A stretch of DNA of 32,408 nt. Origin: an uncultured Oscillospiraceae bacterium (GTDB lineage Bacteria; Bacillota; Clostridia; Oscillospirales; Oscillospiraceae). Below, in pieces: positions 15,044-23,985 of the stretch (positions within the stretch are counted from its first letter, which is position 1; the number at the start of each line of letters is the position of its first letter). Where the stretch lies: the NCBI GenBank assembly GCA_904395865.1, contig CAJFNY010000007.1, forward strand, positions 1 through 32,408, written 5' to 3'. Both the position numbers and the translations under genes were made by a program. The notes under the pieces were generated by a model. That model was given only the letters and a program-made list of their open reading frames with translations, was not told the DNA's origin and made no database searches.

Positions 15044-18000
15044 TCACGTCGGGGCGGTGTTCAGGATTTCCAACACATCCTGAATCTGCTCCAGAAACTC
15101 TGTCATTTCCAGGGCGTTCCGCCAGTCGGGCATGGCTTCCGCAACGACTGCGCGGGCCATATCCTTGCACTCGTCCTCCAGCTCCATCCCCAGATCCGCG
15201 ATGGCCTGAATTGTGATGGTGCCGCGGAAATCCTTCCAAATCTGCTCCGCCAGCGTGGGCGCCATGGAGAACACGTAGGTGCGTCCCAGGTAGCGGACTG
15301 TACCGGTGACCGCCGACCCCTGCTCCATGACCACGCCCATGGTCACGGTGACATCCACGGTACACGAACGGACCTCTTCCGCATCGGGGTCGAAGTAGGA
15401 AAATGTGAAATCCTCCGCATCTACCGTCAGATACCGCAGACCACCGGCCTGGGCGTCGGTATACTCACCCTCCCGGGCGATGGCCAGCATGACGCCGGCC
15501 TGCAGAATCCCCCGGACCGATTCGCTCGGCATGGGGGAGCCGGAAAACTGGAAGTCGGTGCCGTAGTAGTCCATGGTCAGCCAGGACCAGTCGTCGGCCA
15601 CCAGCTCCGCCGCGGCGAACGGCTCGCGGATCTTCAGCACCTCAAAGCCACGTCCCACCACACGGAACACATTGAAATACTGGTCCTCGCTGAGCAGCTT
15701 GGCCCACATGTTGATCTCATGGGTGCCGCCGCCGGTGACGTGGAATTCATGGTTGCCGGAGGCGTAAAAGTTCCGGCGGAATTCGGCGTCGCCGCCGGCG
15801 GAGAGAACGCCGTCGGTCAGATAGCGGGTGTGGTCCTCCGCCGGATCGAACAGCAGATTCTCCGCCACCGTTACGGTCCCACCGCGGGACATGTCCAGGA
15901 TGCCGTCACCGGAGACGGTCATGTCGCCGTCCACCAGCAGCGTCGCCGTGTCAGCCAGCTCCAGCGTGCCGGCGATCTCTGCGTCGCCGATGACACGCAG
16001 CGTGCTGCCGGCCGGGAGCTCCAGCGTCTCATCCTCCAGCAGCAGGCTGCCCTCCACGCGGTAGGTGGCGTTCGGCCGGAGCGCCAGACCGGTGTAGCGG
16101 TAAACGTCGCCGTCGGGCTCGAAGGGCGATGCCGTCTCCTCCGGCGGCTCCGGATCGACGACGACCGTTCCGAGACCGTCGTACAGGAACTGGTAGAGCC
16201 GCAGCAGGGAGAGAATGGCCTGCTCCCGGGTGTACGTCCCCATGGGGCCGAAGCGGTCGTCGCTGACGCCGCCCATGACCCGCTGCCCGTTCGTCAGACA
16301 GCCGGACAGGAACTGGATGTCCGCCTGGGCCCACGAAGCGGCCTGATTCAGGTCGAGATACGAAAGCGTATCGCCGTTGGGCTGGCTGCGGCCGGCAAAC
16401 CGGGCCAGCCGGGCCAGCATGACGGCCGCCTCCTGGCGGCGGATCTCGCTGTCCGGCCGGAAGGTGCCGTCGCCGTAGCCGGTGACGATCCCCGCGGCGC
16501 TCATGGTCAGGACGTAGGGGTCGCTGGTGTCGGTAAAGGACTGGCCGCTGCCAGTACCGGCGGGAATGCCGAGGGCCGTCAGCACCGCGGTCCCCAGGGC
16601 GCAGAACTCCGCGCGGGTGATGGGCTGCTGGTACTGGGTCCGCAGCGACTCCGGTACCAGCCCCAGCTCCAGAGCCGCGTTCACTTCCTCCACGGCCCAG
16701 GCCGAGGGGCCGCCGGGCATGGCGATGGCTCCGGCGGGAACGTGATCCGCCTGCACCGCCTGCCCGCTCCCGCCGAACTGCGCGTTGGACAGGTCGCCGG
16801 CCGCCGGATCCGTCACGTAGTAGCACGTGCCGGTCAGGTCCACAATACCGGGCGCATCGTCGAGCCAGCGGTTTTCCGCCAGGCCGATGAGGCCGCCGGC
16901 GTACAGATCCCAGGTCCAGTCCCCTTCCGTGGCGACGACGCGGCCGTCCGCGCCGCACCCGTCCAGGGAGAAATGCTCGGAGCTGCTGTCATACGTCACG
17001 GCGCCCACGAGGCCGCCGGCGCGGTTCCAGCCGCCGTACAGGGCCGTGACCGAGCCGCCGGCGTAGCAGCCGGACAGGAGGAGCCCGTCCTTCTGCGCCT
17101 CGCACCGGGCGGCAAAGCCGCCGGCCATTACGTTGGTGTCGCTGTTGCTGCTGCCGCCGTCCTCGGCTGTGACGCTGCCGGTTGCTGCGCAGCTGCGGAA
17201 GGTACCGCTGCCCCACAGGAAGCCGACGAAGCCGCCGGCATAGGCTCCGGAGTCGCCGGTGGAGACGGCGGCAACGTCACCGGTGGCCAGGCAGCCATCC
17301 ACGAGGACTGCTGCCTTCCGGTCCACCTGGCCGAAAAAGCCGCCGGCGCCGGGGTTCCGGCCGCCGTAGAAGCTGTCGTGCCCCGTCAGGGAGACGTCGC
17401 CGTCCGCCCGGCACTGAAGGTAGCTCTGGCTGCCGTCGTTGCACCAGGCCGCCAGGCCGCCGGCAGGGCCGTAGCCCTGGGCCGTGATGTCCACTTCGGC
17501 GGCGCAGCCGCTCACGGTGCTGTCACCGTACACCAGGCCGGCCAGGCCGCCCAGGGAGGGGCGACCGGCCAGACTGCCGGAGGCCCAGCAGCCGTTGAGC
17601 AGGCTGTCCTCCATCTGGTAGACGAGCATGGCGGCGCCGCTGCCGGTGCTCTCCAGCGTGCCGTCCCGGACGAAGCAGTTGTAGACCGTGCTGCCGGTCA
17701 GCTCATGGGCCAGGAATGCGGCACCGTCCGCCTCCACGGCGCCGGCCGGCGCCTCAAATCCCAGGTTTTTCACGACGCTGTTCCGCACGAGGTCGAAGAG
17801 GCTCGCCACCTCGCCGGTGAGCTTCAGATTGCGGATCACGTGGCCCTGGCCGTCCAGGACGCCGTTCTGCAGGGCCAGACCGGCCAGCTCCGGCAGGGCG
17901 AAGCCGTCAAAATCGATGTCATTGGCCAGTACGTAGCTGCCGCCGGCCTGGATGCTCAGAAAGTCCTCCGGCGTCCGCAGCACCGTGGCCGCCGGATCGG

Positions 18001-18133
18001 CCGCGCCCACGGCGGCCAGGAAGCCGTCCGGCTCCGGATCCGGCAGCTGCGCCGCGCGCACCGGAGCACCGGTGCCCAGCAGCGCCAGGCAGCAGAGCAG
18101 AGCCAGCACCCGGCAAAGTCCGCGCTTTTTCAC
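15044..18133 (-). CDS. large exported protein with GLUG-like repeats and internal S-layer homology domains
   Basis: 1029 residues from a GTG at 18133, which has AAAGGGTGG five bases upstream; a GTG nine bases earlier would sit inside that site. A signal peptide is clear (KKRGLCRVLALLCCLALL, cleavage likely after VRA). Residues about 70-440 carry GLUG-type repeats of the AGGxxG...C.A.G.V kind, predicted to form a beta-helix, with many Cys. Three S-layer homology domains occupy about 473-652 (ITRAEF, GYGDGTFRPDSEIRRQEAAVMLARL, FGPMGTYTREQAILSLLRLY), anchoring the protein to the cell wall. After an acidic linker a second beta-solenoid-like stretch (about 680-790) and a 240-residue C-terminal region of unknown fold follow. 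The anchor is thus internal, with potential surface domains on both sides. It lies 58 bases after res and could be co-transcribed. Confidence 0.88.
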   Translation of the reverse strand: MKKRGLCRVLALLCCLALLGTGAPVRAAQLPDPEPDGFLAAVGAADPAATVLRTPEDFLSIQAGGSYVLANDIDFDGFALPELAGLALQNGVLDGQGHVIRNLKLTGEVASLFDLVRNSVVKNLGFEAPAGAVEADGAAFLAHELTGSTVYNCFVRDGTLESTGSGAAMLVYQMEDSLLNGCWASGSLAGRPSLGGLAGLVYGDSTVSGCAAEVDITAQGYGPAGGLAAWCNDGSQSYLQCRADGDVSLTGHDSFYGGRNPGAGGFFGQVDRKAAVLVDGCLATGDVAAVSTGDSGAYAGGFVGFLWGSGTFRSCAATGSVTAEDGGSSNSDTNVMAGGFAARCEAQKDGLLLSGCYAGGSVTALYGGWNRAGGLVGAVTYDSSSEHFSLDGCGADGRVVATEGDWTWDLYAGGLIGLAENRWLDDAPGIVDLTGTCYYVTDPAAGDLSNAQFGGSGQAVQADHVPAGAIAMPGGPSAWAVEEVNAALELGLVPESLRTQYQQPITRAEFCALGTAVLTALGIPAGTGSGQSFTDTSDPYVLTMSAAGIVTGYGDGTFRPDSEIRRQEAAVMLARLARFAGRSQPNGDTLSYLDLNQAASWAQADIQFLSGCLTNGQRVMGGVSDDRFGPMGTYTREQAILSLLRLYQFLYDGLGTVVVDPEPPEETASPFEPDGDVYRYTGLALRPNATYRVEGSLLLEDETLELPAGSTLRVIGDAEIAGTLELADTATLLVDGDMTVSGDGILDMSRGGTVTVAENLLFDPAEDHTRYLTDGVLSAGGDAEFRRNFYASGNHEFHVTGGGTHEINMWAKLLSEDQYFNVFRVVGRGFEVLKIREPFAAAELVADDWSWLTMDYYGTDFQFSGSPMPSESVRGILQAGVMLAIAREGEYTDAQAGGLRYLTVDAEDFTFSYFDPDAEEVRSCTVDVTVTMGVVMEQGSAVTGTVRYLGRTYVFSMAPTLAEQIWKDFRGTITIQAIADLGMELEDECKDMARAVVAEAMPDWRNALEMTEFLEQIQDVLEILNTAPT

Positions 18134-18191
18134 AGAAACCACCCTTTCCCATGGTGTATTTTGCTTCCTGCCTCCGGTATGAAACGGGCGC

Positions 18192-20432
18192 TCACAGCGC
18201 CGCCCCCGGAAACACTTCGCGAATCGGGCGCCAGTCCGGCGTGCTCAGGCTGTCGGAATAGCAGGTATTGTTGATCCGCAGCCGCTCGTTCCGGTCCCGG
18301 ATGAAGCCCCACTTCAGGTGCTTCTTCTCCGCGTACTCCCGGAAGGCGGCAAACTTGTTTTCCACCTGTGGGTCGATGTTTTTGCTCACGCCGCGGCTCT
18401 CGCCGCCCTTCGTCTCCAGAATCCAGATCTCGCCGTCCCGGGTCCGCACGAGATAGTCGGGGTAAAACAGCCACTGATGGCCGAAGGCGTCCACGTAGAC
18501 GATGGAGAAGTACTGCAGGCCCTTTTCGCCGTTCTTGTAGACCCAGGCGATCCGGTCGCGGTGGTCCTCACAGTAGTGCTCAAACAGCCGCTCGCATTTG
18601 GAGCGGATTCCCTCCACCACCATGGCGGTGGAGTACCCCCGGTATGCGTTCGTCTCCAGCGGCTCCGGGTCGGGCTCCGACGGGTCGTACCGGCAGAGCT
18701 CCTGCTCCGGGATGGTAAAGACGGCCGTCTTGGGCTCCAGCAGTGAGAGCTGCCGGACCAGCACCGCCGACGCGCCGCGGAAGTCCTCCCGCAGCCGCTT
18801 TTCGTTGTTGATGACGAAGGCATAGTAGGCGAGGGTGTCCAGCGAAAGCAGCTTCTTCGGGCTGCCGACCCGGGCGCGGAACAGCCGCTCCAGCACCACC
18901 CGTGTCTTCTGCGCCGTCATGCCCACGGCGGATTTGATGGAGTCGATGGCATGGAGCAGGTCCAGGCCGTTGGAGTGGGTGCTGATCTGCCGCTCGGTGC
19001 TGCGGTAGCGCGTCTCGGCGGCCGTCCGCAGCGCCTCCATGGTGAGGAACCGCCCCTCCAGCTGCCGGCCCAGAAGGGCCTCCTGGAAGTGGTAGCCGGC
19101 GGCCTCCAGCCGCTGCCGGTTGCTGCCCGGGCCGCCGGTCAGGCCGTATTTCTCCGTGAAGTACGACAGGACGGCCTGAAAGGTCTCCCGCTCGCCGAGG
19201 CCGTCCGCGTCCCGGTTCCGGAGCTGCTTCTCCAGCGTGAAGCCGCGGCACGCGTCCCGCAGAAAGACCCGCTGCACCTCGAAGGCCTGATTCAGCGAGA
19301 GCTTGATGCTCTCCTTGTACTTGTCGTCGAAGGTGTAGAGATAGCAGCAGTCCAGCAGGTCCGTTCCGTAGTGCCTGGCCTCCGGCATCCGGCGGAGCCG
19401 CCCGATGGTCTGAATCTCAAAATTCTCCGACATGCGCTCCCGGAGCTTCACCAGGATCTTCGCCCGGGGGCAGTCCCAGCCCGTGGCGATGGCCTGCTTC
19501 ATCAGCAGGAACACCGGCGTGGCGTCCGGCTCGGTGATGCCCTCCAGGTTCCGCTTCTCGCTGGCGTCGCTCATCCACCGGGCCACCATCCGGTTCTCGT
19601 AGGTATACCCCATGCCGGCCAGCGTCTCCTCCACGGCGCGGATCAGGCGGTCGGAGGCGTTGGGGAACTGGATGATGCACAGCGGACGGATCCGGCCCGT
19701 CCGGCCCGGCATGGCGGCGTAAGCCGCGGCGATGGCCTGCCGCTTCCGGTCGGCCAGCGCGATCAGGTATCCGTGCTCGCTCTCAAAGTCGCCGTGGTAG
19801 TCCACGTCCTCGTTGATGTAGAGCGCCCGGGTGATGAGGCCCGACTCGATCACCGCCATCTCGTCCACCTCGTAGTACTCGGCCAGCGGCTGCTGCCGGG
19901 CGGTGGCCGAGACGCGGATGATGTTCTTGGCCGCGAAGGCCTGGAGCAGGTCGCTGGCCTTCTTCGTGTCGTTGGAATGCTCCTCGTCGATGATGATCAG
20001 GTACTGCATGCCCCGGCGATGCCCCTCGGCGATGCGGTCGAAGAGGTTCTTCCGTTCGCCGTCGCTGAGAGCGCGGTTGCCCTTCTTCGTCACCAGCTCC
20101 CAGTTGATGAACGTGGTGCTGCCAGCCGGGAAGCCGGTGGTCAGGACGTCGTGCAGCACCAGCGCGCGCTTGTCCGGCAGCAGGCGGCACATCTTCTGCC
20201 GGCTCTGCTCCTCCAGATCACCCTTGCCGGGGCAGAGCCAGATGACGGCCGTCTCCGGCTGCACCAGGTCCAGGTATTTGTCCACGAAGTCGATCAGGAT
20301 CACCGTCTTTCCGGCACCGGTCGGCGCCTTGACGGTGATGGTCTGCCGGCTGTCCTCCCGGGAGACCGTGTCCAGCAGGTAGCGGACGCAGTCCTCCTGG
20401 AAGCCGAACAGGCCCTTCGGCAGTTGAATCAT
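18192..20432 (-). CDS. res: type III restriction enzyme, Res subunit (compact)
   Basis: 746 residues, shorter than most type III Res proteins (often 870-1000). The superfamily-2 helicase core is complete: Walker A APTGAGKT (36-43), DEEH box (149-152), VSATAR motif III (174-179), the ATGWDCPRAKILV region (about 316-328) and motif VI QTIGRLRR (341-348). Near the C-terminus FYPDYLVRTRDGEIWILETKGG gives a PD-(D/E)xK nuclease site with Asp659, Glu673 and Lys675. With the Mod subunit it should cut DNA with unmodified head-to-head sites after ATP-dependent sliding. Its ATG overlaps the mod stop codon (ATGA), the usual mod-res arrangement. All catalytic motifs are intact, so the compactness is probably natural rather than a truncation. 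Confidence 0.92.
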   Translation of the reverse strand: MIQLPKGLFGFQEDCVRYLLDTVSREDSRQTITVKAPTGAGKTVILIDFVDKYLDLVQPETAVIWLCPGKGDLEEQSRQKMCRLLPDKRALVLHDVLTTGFPAGSTTFINWELVTKKGNRALSDGERKNLFDRIAEGHRRGMQYLIIIDEEHSNDTKKASDLLQAFAAKNIIRVSATARQQPLAEYYEVDEMAVIESGLITRALYINEDVDYHGDFESEHGYLIALADRKRQAIAAAYAAMPGRTGRIRPLCIIQFPNASDRLIRAVEETLAGMGYTYENRMVARWMSDASEKRNLEGITEPDATPVFLLMKQAIATGWDCPRAKILVKLRERMSENFEIQTIGRLRRMPEARHYGTDLLDCCYLYTFDDKYKESIKLSLNQAFEVQRVFLRDACRGFTLEKQLRNRDADGLGERETFQAVLSYFTEKYGLTGGPGSNRQRLEAAGYHFQEALLGRQLEGRFLTMEALRTAAETRYRSTERQISTHSNGLDLLHAIDSIKSAVGMTAQKTRVVLERLFRARVGSPKKLLSLDTLAYYAFVINNEKRLREDFRGASAVLVRQLSLLEPKTAVFTIPEQELCRYDPSEPDPEPLETNAYRGYSTAMVVEGIRSKCERLFEHYCEDHRDRIAWVYKNGEKGLQYFSIVYVDAFGHQWLFYPDYLVRTRDGEIWILETKGGESRGVSKNIDPQVENKFAAFREYAEKKHLKWGFIRDRNERLRINNTCYSDSLSTPDWRPIREVFPGAAL

Positions 20433-22069
20433 CGTTCGCCCACCTCCAGCAGTTCTTTTGCAAAGTAGTGATCCGGGACGAGGTATACCGGCAGCTCCCG
20501 TTCCGCCAGCCGGCGTTCCTGCGCGCCCGTCAGCAGGACGGCCGCAGACACGAACACGGCCCGGCAGCCGTCCAGCGCCGACGCGTCCGCCAGCAGCCGG
20601 TCGGCCTCCTCGTCGGAGCGGAGCAGCAGCACGTTCTGCAGCCCCGTCCCCAGCTCCAGCTGCACCATCTCCGCCAGGTGCAGCAGCAGCCCCTCCTGCA
20701 CGCTGTAGTCCGGGTCATCGGAGAAGCGGGGGATGAAGTCCGTCCGGTAGTACCGGAGGTTGGCCGGCAGGCCGTCGGAGTAGACGGAGCCGTCCGGCCG
20801 CCGGCCGGTGATGACGGTTTTCAGCCGCGGGTACGTCACCTGCCGGCAGATGCCGTTCTCATCGTTGGTACAGAGGAGAAAGCGGCGGCTGCCGCCGTCC
20901 TCCCGGTTCAGCTCCAGCACGGCCTGGCCCGTGGTGCCGGAGCCGGCGAAGAAGTCCAGCACCACCGCGTCCGGCGGGCCGATGGACAGGCAGCGCTTCA
21001 CCAGCTCCACCGGCTTCGGATTCTCGAAGGCGCCGGCGCGCCCCAGCAGCTGCTCCAGGTCCTTGCTGGCCTTGCTGTTCTCCGGCAGGTCGTCCCAGAG
21101 CGTGTCGATGCGCTTGCCGGTGCTGTCCCGCTCGTTCCAGTAGTCCTTGACCCGCAGGGAGCGCCCCGTCAGCACCAGACGGTTGTCGTTCTCCAGGGCC
21201 TTGATCTTCTCGTACCGCATCCGCCAGCCCTTGGGCGGGCACTTCCAGACCTTCCCGCGATTGTCCACGTAGTCGAAGGTGGTCTCAGGTCCCGGGTCCC
21301 GCGGCTTCTGGAGGCTGACGGTCTGGTACCGGCCGCGGCCGTCGTGGTCATCCCGGCTGTACAGCTTCTCGGAGGAGCCGGCCAGCGGCTTGTACGCCGG
21401 CCGGAGCTCGCAGGCGCTGCCGCCGGCGTACAGCAGCACGTACTCGGTGTTGACGGTGAACTTGTCCTTCTCGGTCTTGCCGCTGGAGTTGCGCTTCCAG
21501 ATGAACAGGTTGATGAACCGGTCCTCGCCGAGCAGCTCGTCGCAGAGCAGCTTCAGCTGCGCCAGCTCGTTGTCGTCGATGGAGATGAACAGCAGCCCGC
21601 GGGGGGAGAGCAGCCGCTTGGCGCTCTCCAGGCGCTTCTCCATGAACGAAAGCCACTTGGAATGGGGGAAGCCGTCTTCGGGCACGACGTAGTTGTCGTC
21701 GTAGATGAAGTCGCCCTTCCCGCGGTTGTAGGGGGGATCGATGTAGATGACGTCCACGCGGCCGCGGTGGGTCTTTTCCAGCAGCCGCAGGCTGTGCAGA
21801 TTGTCCCCCTCCAGCAGGAAGTGGCACGGCTGTGCGCCGCCTGCGTCCAGCGCCCGCTCCGGCACCTCGGTAAAGACCGGCACGCCCTGCTGCAGGGCGG
21901 CGTCGACGTGCTCCTCGTGCTCCTCCCAGACGAGGCCGTACCGCTTCTGGTTGATCTCCGTCTCAATCTCGTTGATGGCGATGACGGCGTCGTCCTCCGT
22001 GTGCTCGGCCCGGAGCTTCTCGAGAAACTCGAGCATCCGCTTCCGCCTGCGCTGTGATAGGTTCGGCAT
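20429..22069 (-). CDS. mod: type III adenine-specific DNA methyltransferase, Mod subunit
   Basis: 546 residues with beta-class motif order: catalytic DPPY (111-114, YIDPPYNRGKGDFIYDD) ahead of the S-adenosylmethionine motif LDFFAGSGTTG (371-381). The region between them (about 190-350) holds the target-recognition domain and will set the site, expected to be a non-palindromic 5-6 base sequence methylated on N6-adenine. The last 110 residues form a separate domain probably used for Res contact. A GGGGGA site precedes the ATG. I see no simple-sequence repeat in the gene, so the phase variation common in pathogen mod genes is not indicated. A weak -10-like TAGAAT lies upstream (complement at 22118-22123). 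Confidence 0.93.
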   Translation of the reverse strand: MPNLSQRRRKRMLEFLEKLRAEHTEDDAVIAINEIETEINQKRYGLVWEEHEEHVDAALQQGVPVFTEVPERALDAGGAQPCHFLLEGDNLHSLRLLEKTHRGRVDVIYIDPPYNRGKGDFIYDDNYVVPEDGFPHSKWLSFMEKRLESAKRLLSPRGLLFISIDDNELAQLKLLCDELLGEDRFINLFIWKRNSSGKTEKDKFTVNTEYVLLYAGGSACELRPAYKPLAGSSEKLYSRDDHDGRGRYQTVSLQKPRDPGPETTFDYVDNRGKVWKCPPKGWRMRYEKIKALENDNRLVLTGRSLRVKDYWNERDSTGKRIDTLWDDLPENSKASKDLEQLLGRAGAFENPKPVELVKRCLSIGPPDAVVLDFFAGSGTTGQAVLELNREDGGSRRFLLCTNDENGICRQVTYPRLKTVITGRRPDGSVYSDGLPANLRYYRTDFIPRFSDDPDYSVQEGLLLHLAEMVQLELGTGLQNVLLLRSDEEADRLLADASALDGCRAVFVSAAVLLTGAQERRLAERELPVYLVPDHYFAKELLEVGER

Positions 22070-22171
22070 GGTGTCCCCCGCTTTCGGTGCATTCGGCCGA
22101 CGGGCCGTAACGTATTCATTCTACCATAAAGCCGCCCGGAAATCCATTGCAGGCCGGCGACAAAATCAAAA

Positions 22172-22198
22172 GTGCCGCAGAGCAGCGCTCTGCGGCAC
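22172..22198 (-). terminator. intrinsic terminator of trpB2
   Basis: A perfect 12-bp stem (22172-22183 with 22187-22198) and a 3-base loop, followed on the minus strand by CTTTTGATTTTG, begins 16 bases after the trpB2 stop. Confidence 0.85.
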
Positions 22199-22213
22199 AC
22201 GGTTGCAGGGATT

Positions 22214-23593
22214 TCAGCCGCCGATCTTCGGCAGCGTGGCGAGGCTGGCCTCCAGCTCCTCGTCGGTGGGGATACGGTCGACCATCTTGCCATCGTTGTA
22301 GCGCTGATAGGCGACCATGTCGAAGTAGCCGGTGCCCGTCAGGCCGAAGACGATGGTCTTGGCCTCGCCGGTCTCACGGCACTTGACGGCCTCGTCGATG
22401 GCCACCCGGATGGCGTGGCTCGACTCGGGGGCCGGCAGGATGCCCTCCACCCGGGCGAAGTACTCGGCGGCCTCAAAGACCTTCGTCTGCTCGACGCTGA
22501 CGGCCTCCAGATATCCGTCGTGGTACAGCTGGCTGACGACGCTGCTCATGCCGTGGTAGCGCAGGCCGCCGGCGTGGTTGGCCGAAGGGATGAATTCGCT
22601 GCCCAGAGTGTACATCTTGGCCAGCGGGCAGACGTGGCCGGTGTCGCAGAAGTCGTACACGAAGCGGCCGCGGGTCAGGCTGGGGCAGGAGGCCGGCTCC
22701 ACGGCGATGATGCGGTAATTCCGCTCGCCCCGGAGCATCTCGCCGGCGAAGGGCGAAATCAGGCCGCCCAGGTTGGAGCCGCCGCCGGCGCAGCCGATGA
22801 TGATGTCCGGCTGGATGCCGTACTTGTCCAGAGCTGCCCGGGTCTCCAGGCCGATGACGCTCTGGTGCAGCAGCACCTGGTTGAGCACCGAGCCCAGCAC
22901 GTAGCGGTACCCCTCCTGGGACGTGGCAGCCTCCACGGCCTCCGAGATGGCGCAGCCCAGGGAGCCGGAGGTGCCGGGATGCTCGGCCAGGATCTTCCGG
23001 CCCACGGCCGTGGTGTCCGACGGGGACGGCGTCACCTTGGCGCCGTACGTGCGCATGACCTCCCGGCGGAAGGGCTTCTGCTCGTACGAGCACTTGACCA
23101 TGTAGACCTGGCAGTCCAGCCCCAGGTAAGCGCAGGCCATGCTCAGCGCCGTGCCCCACTGGCCGGCGCCCGTCTCGGTGGTGACGCCCCGCAGGCCCTG
23201 GTTCTTGGCATAGTACGCCTGGGCAATGGCCGAATTGAGCTTGTGGCTGCCGGAGGTGTTGTTGCCCTCAAACTTGTAGTAGATCTTCGCCGGCGTGCCC
23301 AGCTTCTCCTCCAGGCAGTAGGCCCGGACCAGGGGCGACGGACGGTACATCTTGTAGAAGTCCCGGATCTCCTCGGGGATCGGAATATAGGGCGTGGTGT
23401 CGTCCAGCTCCTGCTGCACCAGCTCCCGGCAGAACACGGCTTCCAGCTCCTCAGCCGTCATGGGCTTTCCGGTGGCCGGGTTCAGCAGCGGGGCCGGCTT
23501 GTTCTTCATGTCCGCGCGGACATTGTACCATGCCCGGGGCATCTCGCTCTCTTCCAGGTAGATCTTGTAGGGAATTTTCGGATCGGTTGTCAT
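22214..23593 (-). CDS. trpB2: tryptophan synthase beta chain, TrpB2 type
   Basis: 459 residues from the ATG at 23593, nine bases after AAAGGAG; a GTG two codons earlier is too close to that site. The length and N-terminal extension (YNVRADMKNKPAPLLNPATG) are those of the TrpB2 group, not the 390-400-residue TrpB1. The PLP lysine is Lys118 in NTSGSHKLNSA. Other landmarks are ETGAGQWGTALSMA (a catalytic Glu equivalent), the phosphate cup GCAGGGSNLGG and the C-terminal GLTGTGYFD. It joins serine and indole to make tryptophan. No trpA or other trp gene is in the window, so it may work as a stand-alone indole-salvage enzyme. Control by a tryptophan T-box supports a true role in tryptophan supply. 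Confidence 0.94.
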   Translation of the reverse strand: MTTDPKIPYKIYLEESEMPRAWYNVRADMKNKPAPLLNPATGKPMTAEELEAVFCRELVQQELDDTTPYIPIPEEIRDFYKMYRPSPLVRAYCLEEKLGTPAKIYYKFEGNNTSGSHKLNSAIAQAYYAKNQGLRGVTTETGAGQWGTALSMACAYLGLDCQVYMVKCSYEQKPFRREVMRTYGAKVTPSPSDTTAVGRKILAEHPGTSGSLGCAISEAVEAATSQEGYRYVLGSVLNQVLLHQSVIGLETRAALDKYGIQPDIIIGCAGGGSNLGGLISPFAGEMLRGERNYRIIAVEPASCPSLTRGRFVYDFCDTGHVCPLAKMYTLGSEFIPSANHAGGLRYHGMSSVVSQLYHDGYLEAVSVEQTKVFEAAEYFARVEGILPAPESSHAIRVAIDEAVKCRETGEAKTIVFGLTGTGYFDMVAYQRYNDGKMVDRIPTDEELEASLATLPKIGG

Positions 23594-23637
23594 GTTCACT
23601 GGCTCCTTTCGGCGGGTTTGGGGAGCAAATGGGCAAC

Positions 23638-23900
23638 AAAAAACGCCCCTGTCCCCAATGACTGCTCATTGCTGGGACAAGAGCGAAAGCTCTTGCGGTG
23701 CCACCCGGCTTGGCGCGTGCGCGCCCACTCAGTGCGTACCAACATACGCTGCCATTGATAACGGAGTGCCGCTCCGGCTCACCTACTCTGCATTCAGCTC
23801 GCCCTCAGGAGCCCATTCCCGGCCGCTGCCCCGACCGCCTTGCACCCGCCGGCGGCTCTCTGAACGGTTTCGCGGAGGTACTTACGCTCCCTCAACAGTT
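23638..23900 (-). promoter_or_regulatory. T-box riboswitch, tryptophan specific, in the trpB2 leader
   Basis: On the minus strand the leader has all T-box parts in order. Stem I begins after the start site, with the specifier context GAA-TGG-GCTC (complement of TGG at 23813-23815), which reads a tryptophan codon. The conserved T-box GGGTGGCACCGC is the complement of 23695-23706. The antiterminator helper hairpin (CAAGAGC, GAAA, GCTCTTG at 23678-23695) is followed by GTCCC. A competing terminator stem, 23650-23661 with 23666-23679, precedes a run of U (A6 at 23638-23643). Uncharged tRNA-Trp should stabilise the antiterminator and turn trpB2 on. Confidence 0.9.
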
Positions 23901-23906
23901 TGAAAT

Positions 23907-23935
23907 ATCATATCACATTGCCGCGCGCTTGTCAA
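23907..23935 (-). promoter_or_regulatory. consensus sigma-A promoter of trpB2
   Basis: On the minus strand a perfect TTGACA (complement at 23930-23935), 17 bases and TATGAT (complement at 23907-23912). It feeds directly into the T-box leader. Confidence 0.9.
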
Positions 23936-23949
23936 GCAGTGATGCCGTG

Positions 23950-23985
23950 CGACAAGATTCGACAAAATCCGACACGCGCTGTCAC
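23950..23985. repeat. helically phased CGACAA repeats
   Basis: CGACAA at 23950, CGACAA at 23960 and CGACAC at 23970 recur every 10 bases, followed by the inverted TGTCAC at 23980. The array lies 14 bases upstream of the trpB2 -35 box and about 150 bases upstream of the histidine kinase gene. Ten-base phasing on one face of the helix is typical of response-regulator or activator sites. The regulator is unknown. Confidence 0.55.

Noticed and set aside
14856-15365. N-terminal extension of the small HTH gene up to 15365
   Set aside because: It would overlap the S-layer gene end, its terminator and the operon promoter; the ATG at 14855 has the ribosome site.
16800-17600. Repetitive CCGCCGGC-rich pattern considered as a DNA repeat array
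   Set aside because: It follows the Ala-Gly-Gly codons of the GLUG protein repeats, so it is coding periodicity rather than a separate repeat or CRISPR.
15719-18274. 851-codon open frame on the plus strand opposite the S-layer homology gene
   Set aside because: Antisense shadow; the minus frame has a signal peptide, GLUG repeats and SLH domains, while this one has no domain or start signal.
23950-23985. Phased CGACAA units considered as a minimal CRISPR or origin iterons
   Set aside because: Units are only 6 bases at 10-base steps with no unique spacers, and no replication or cas gene is near; a regulatory site fits better.
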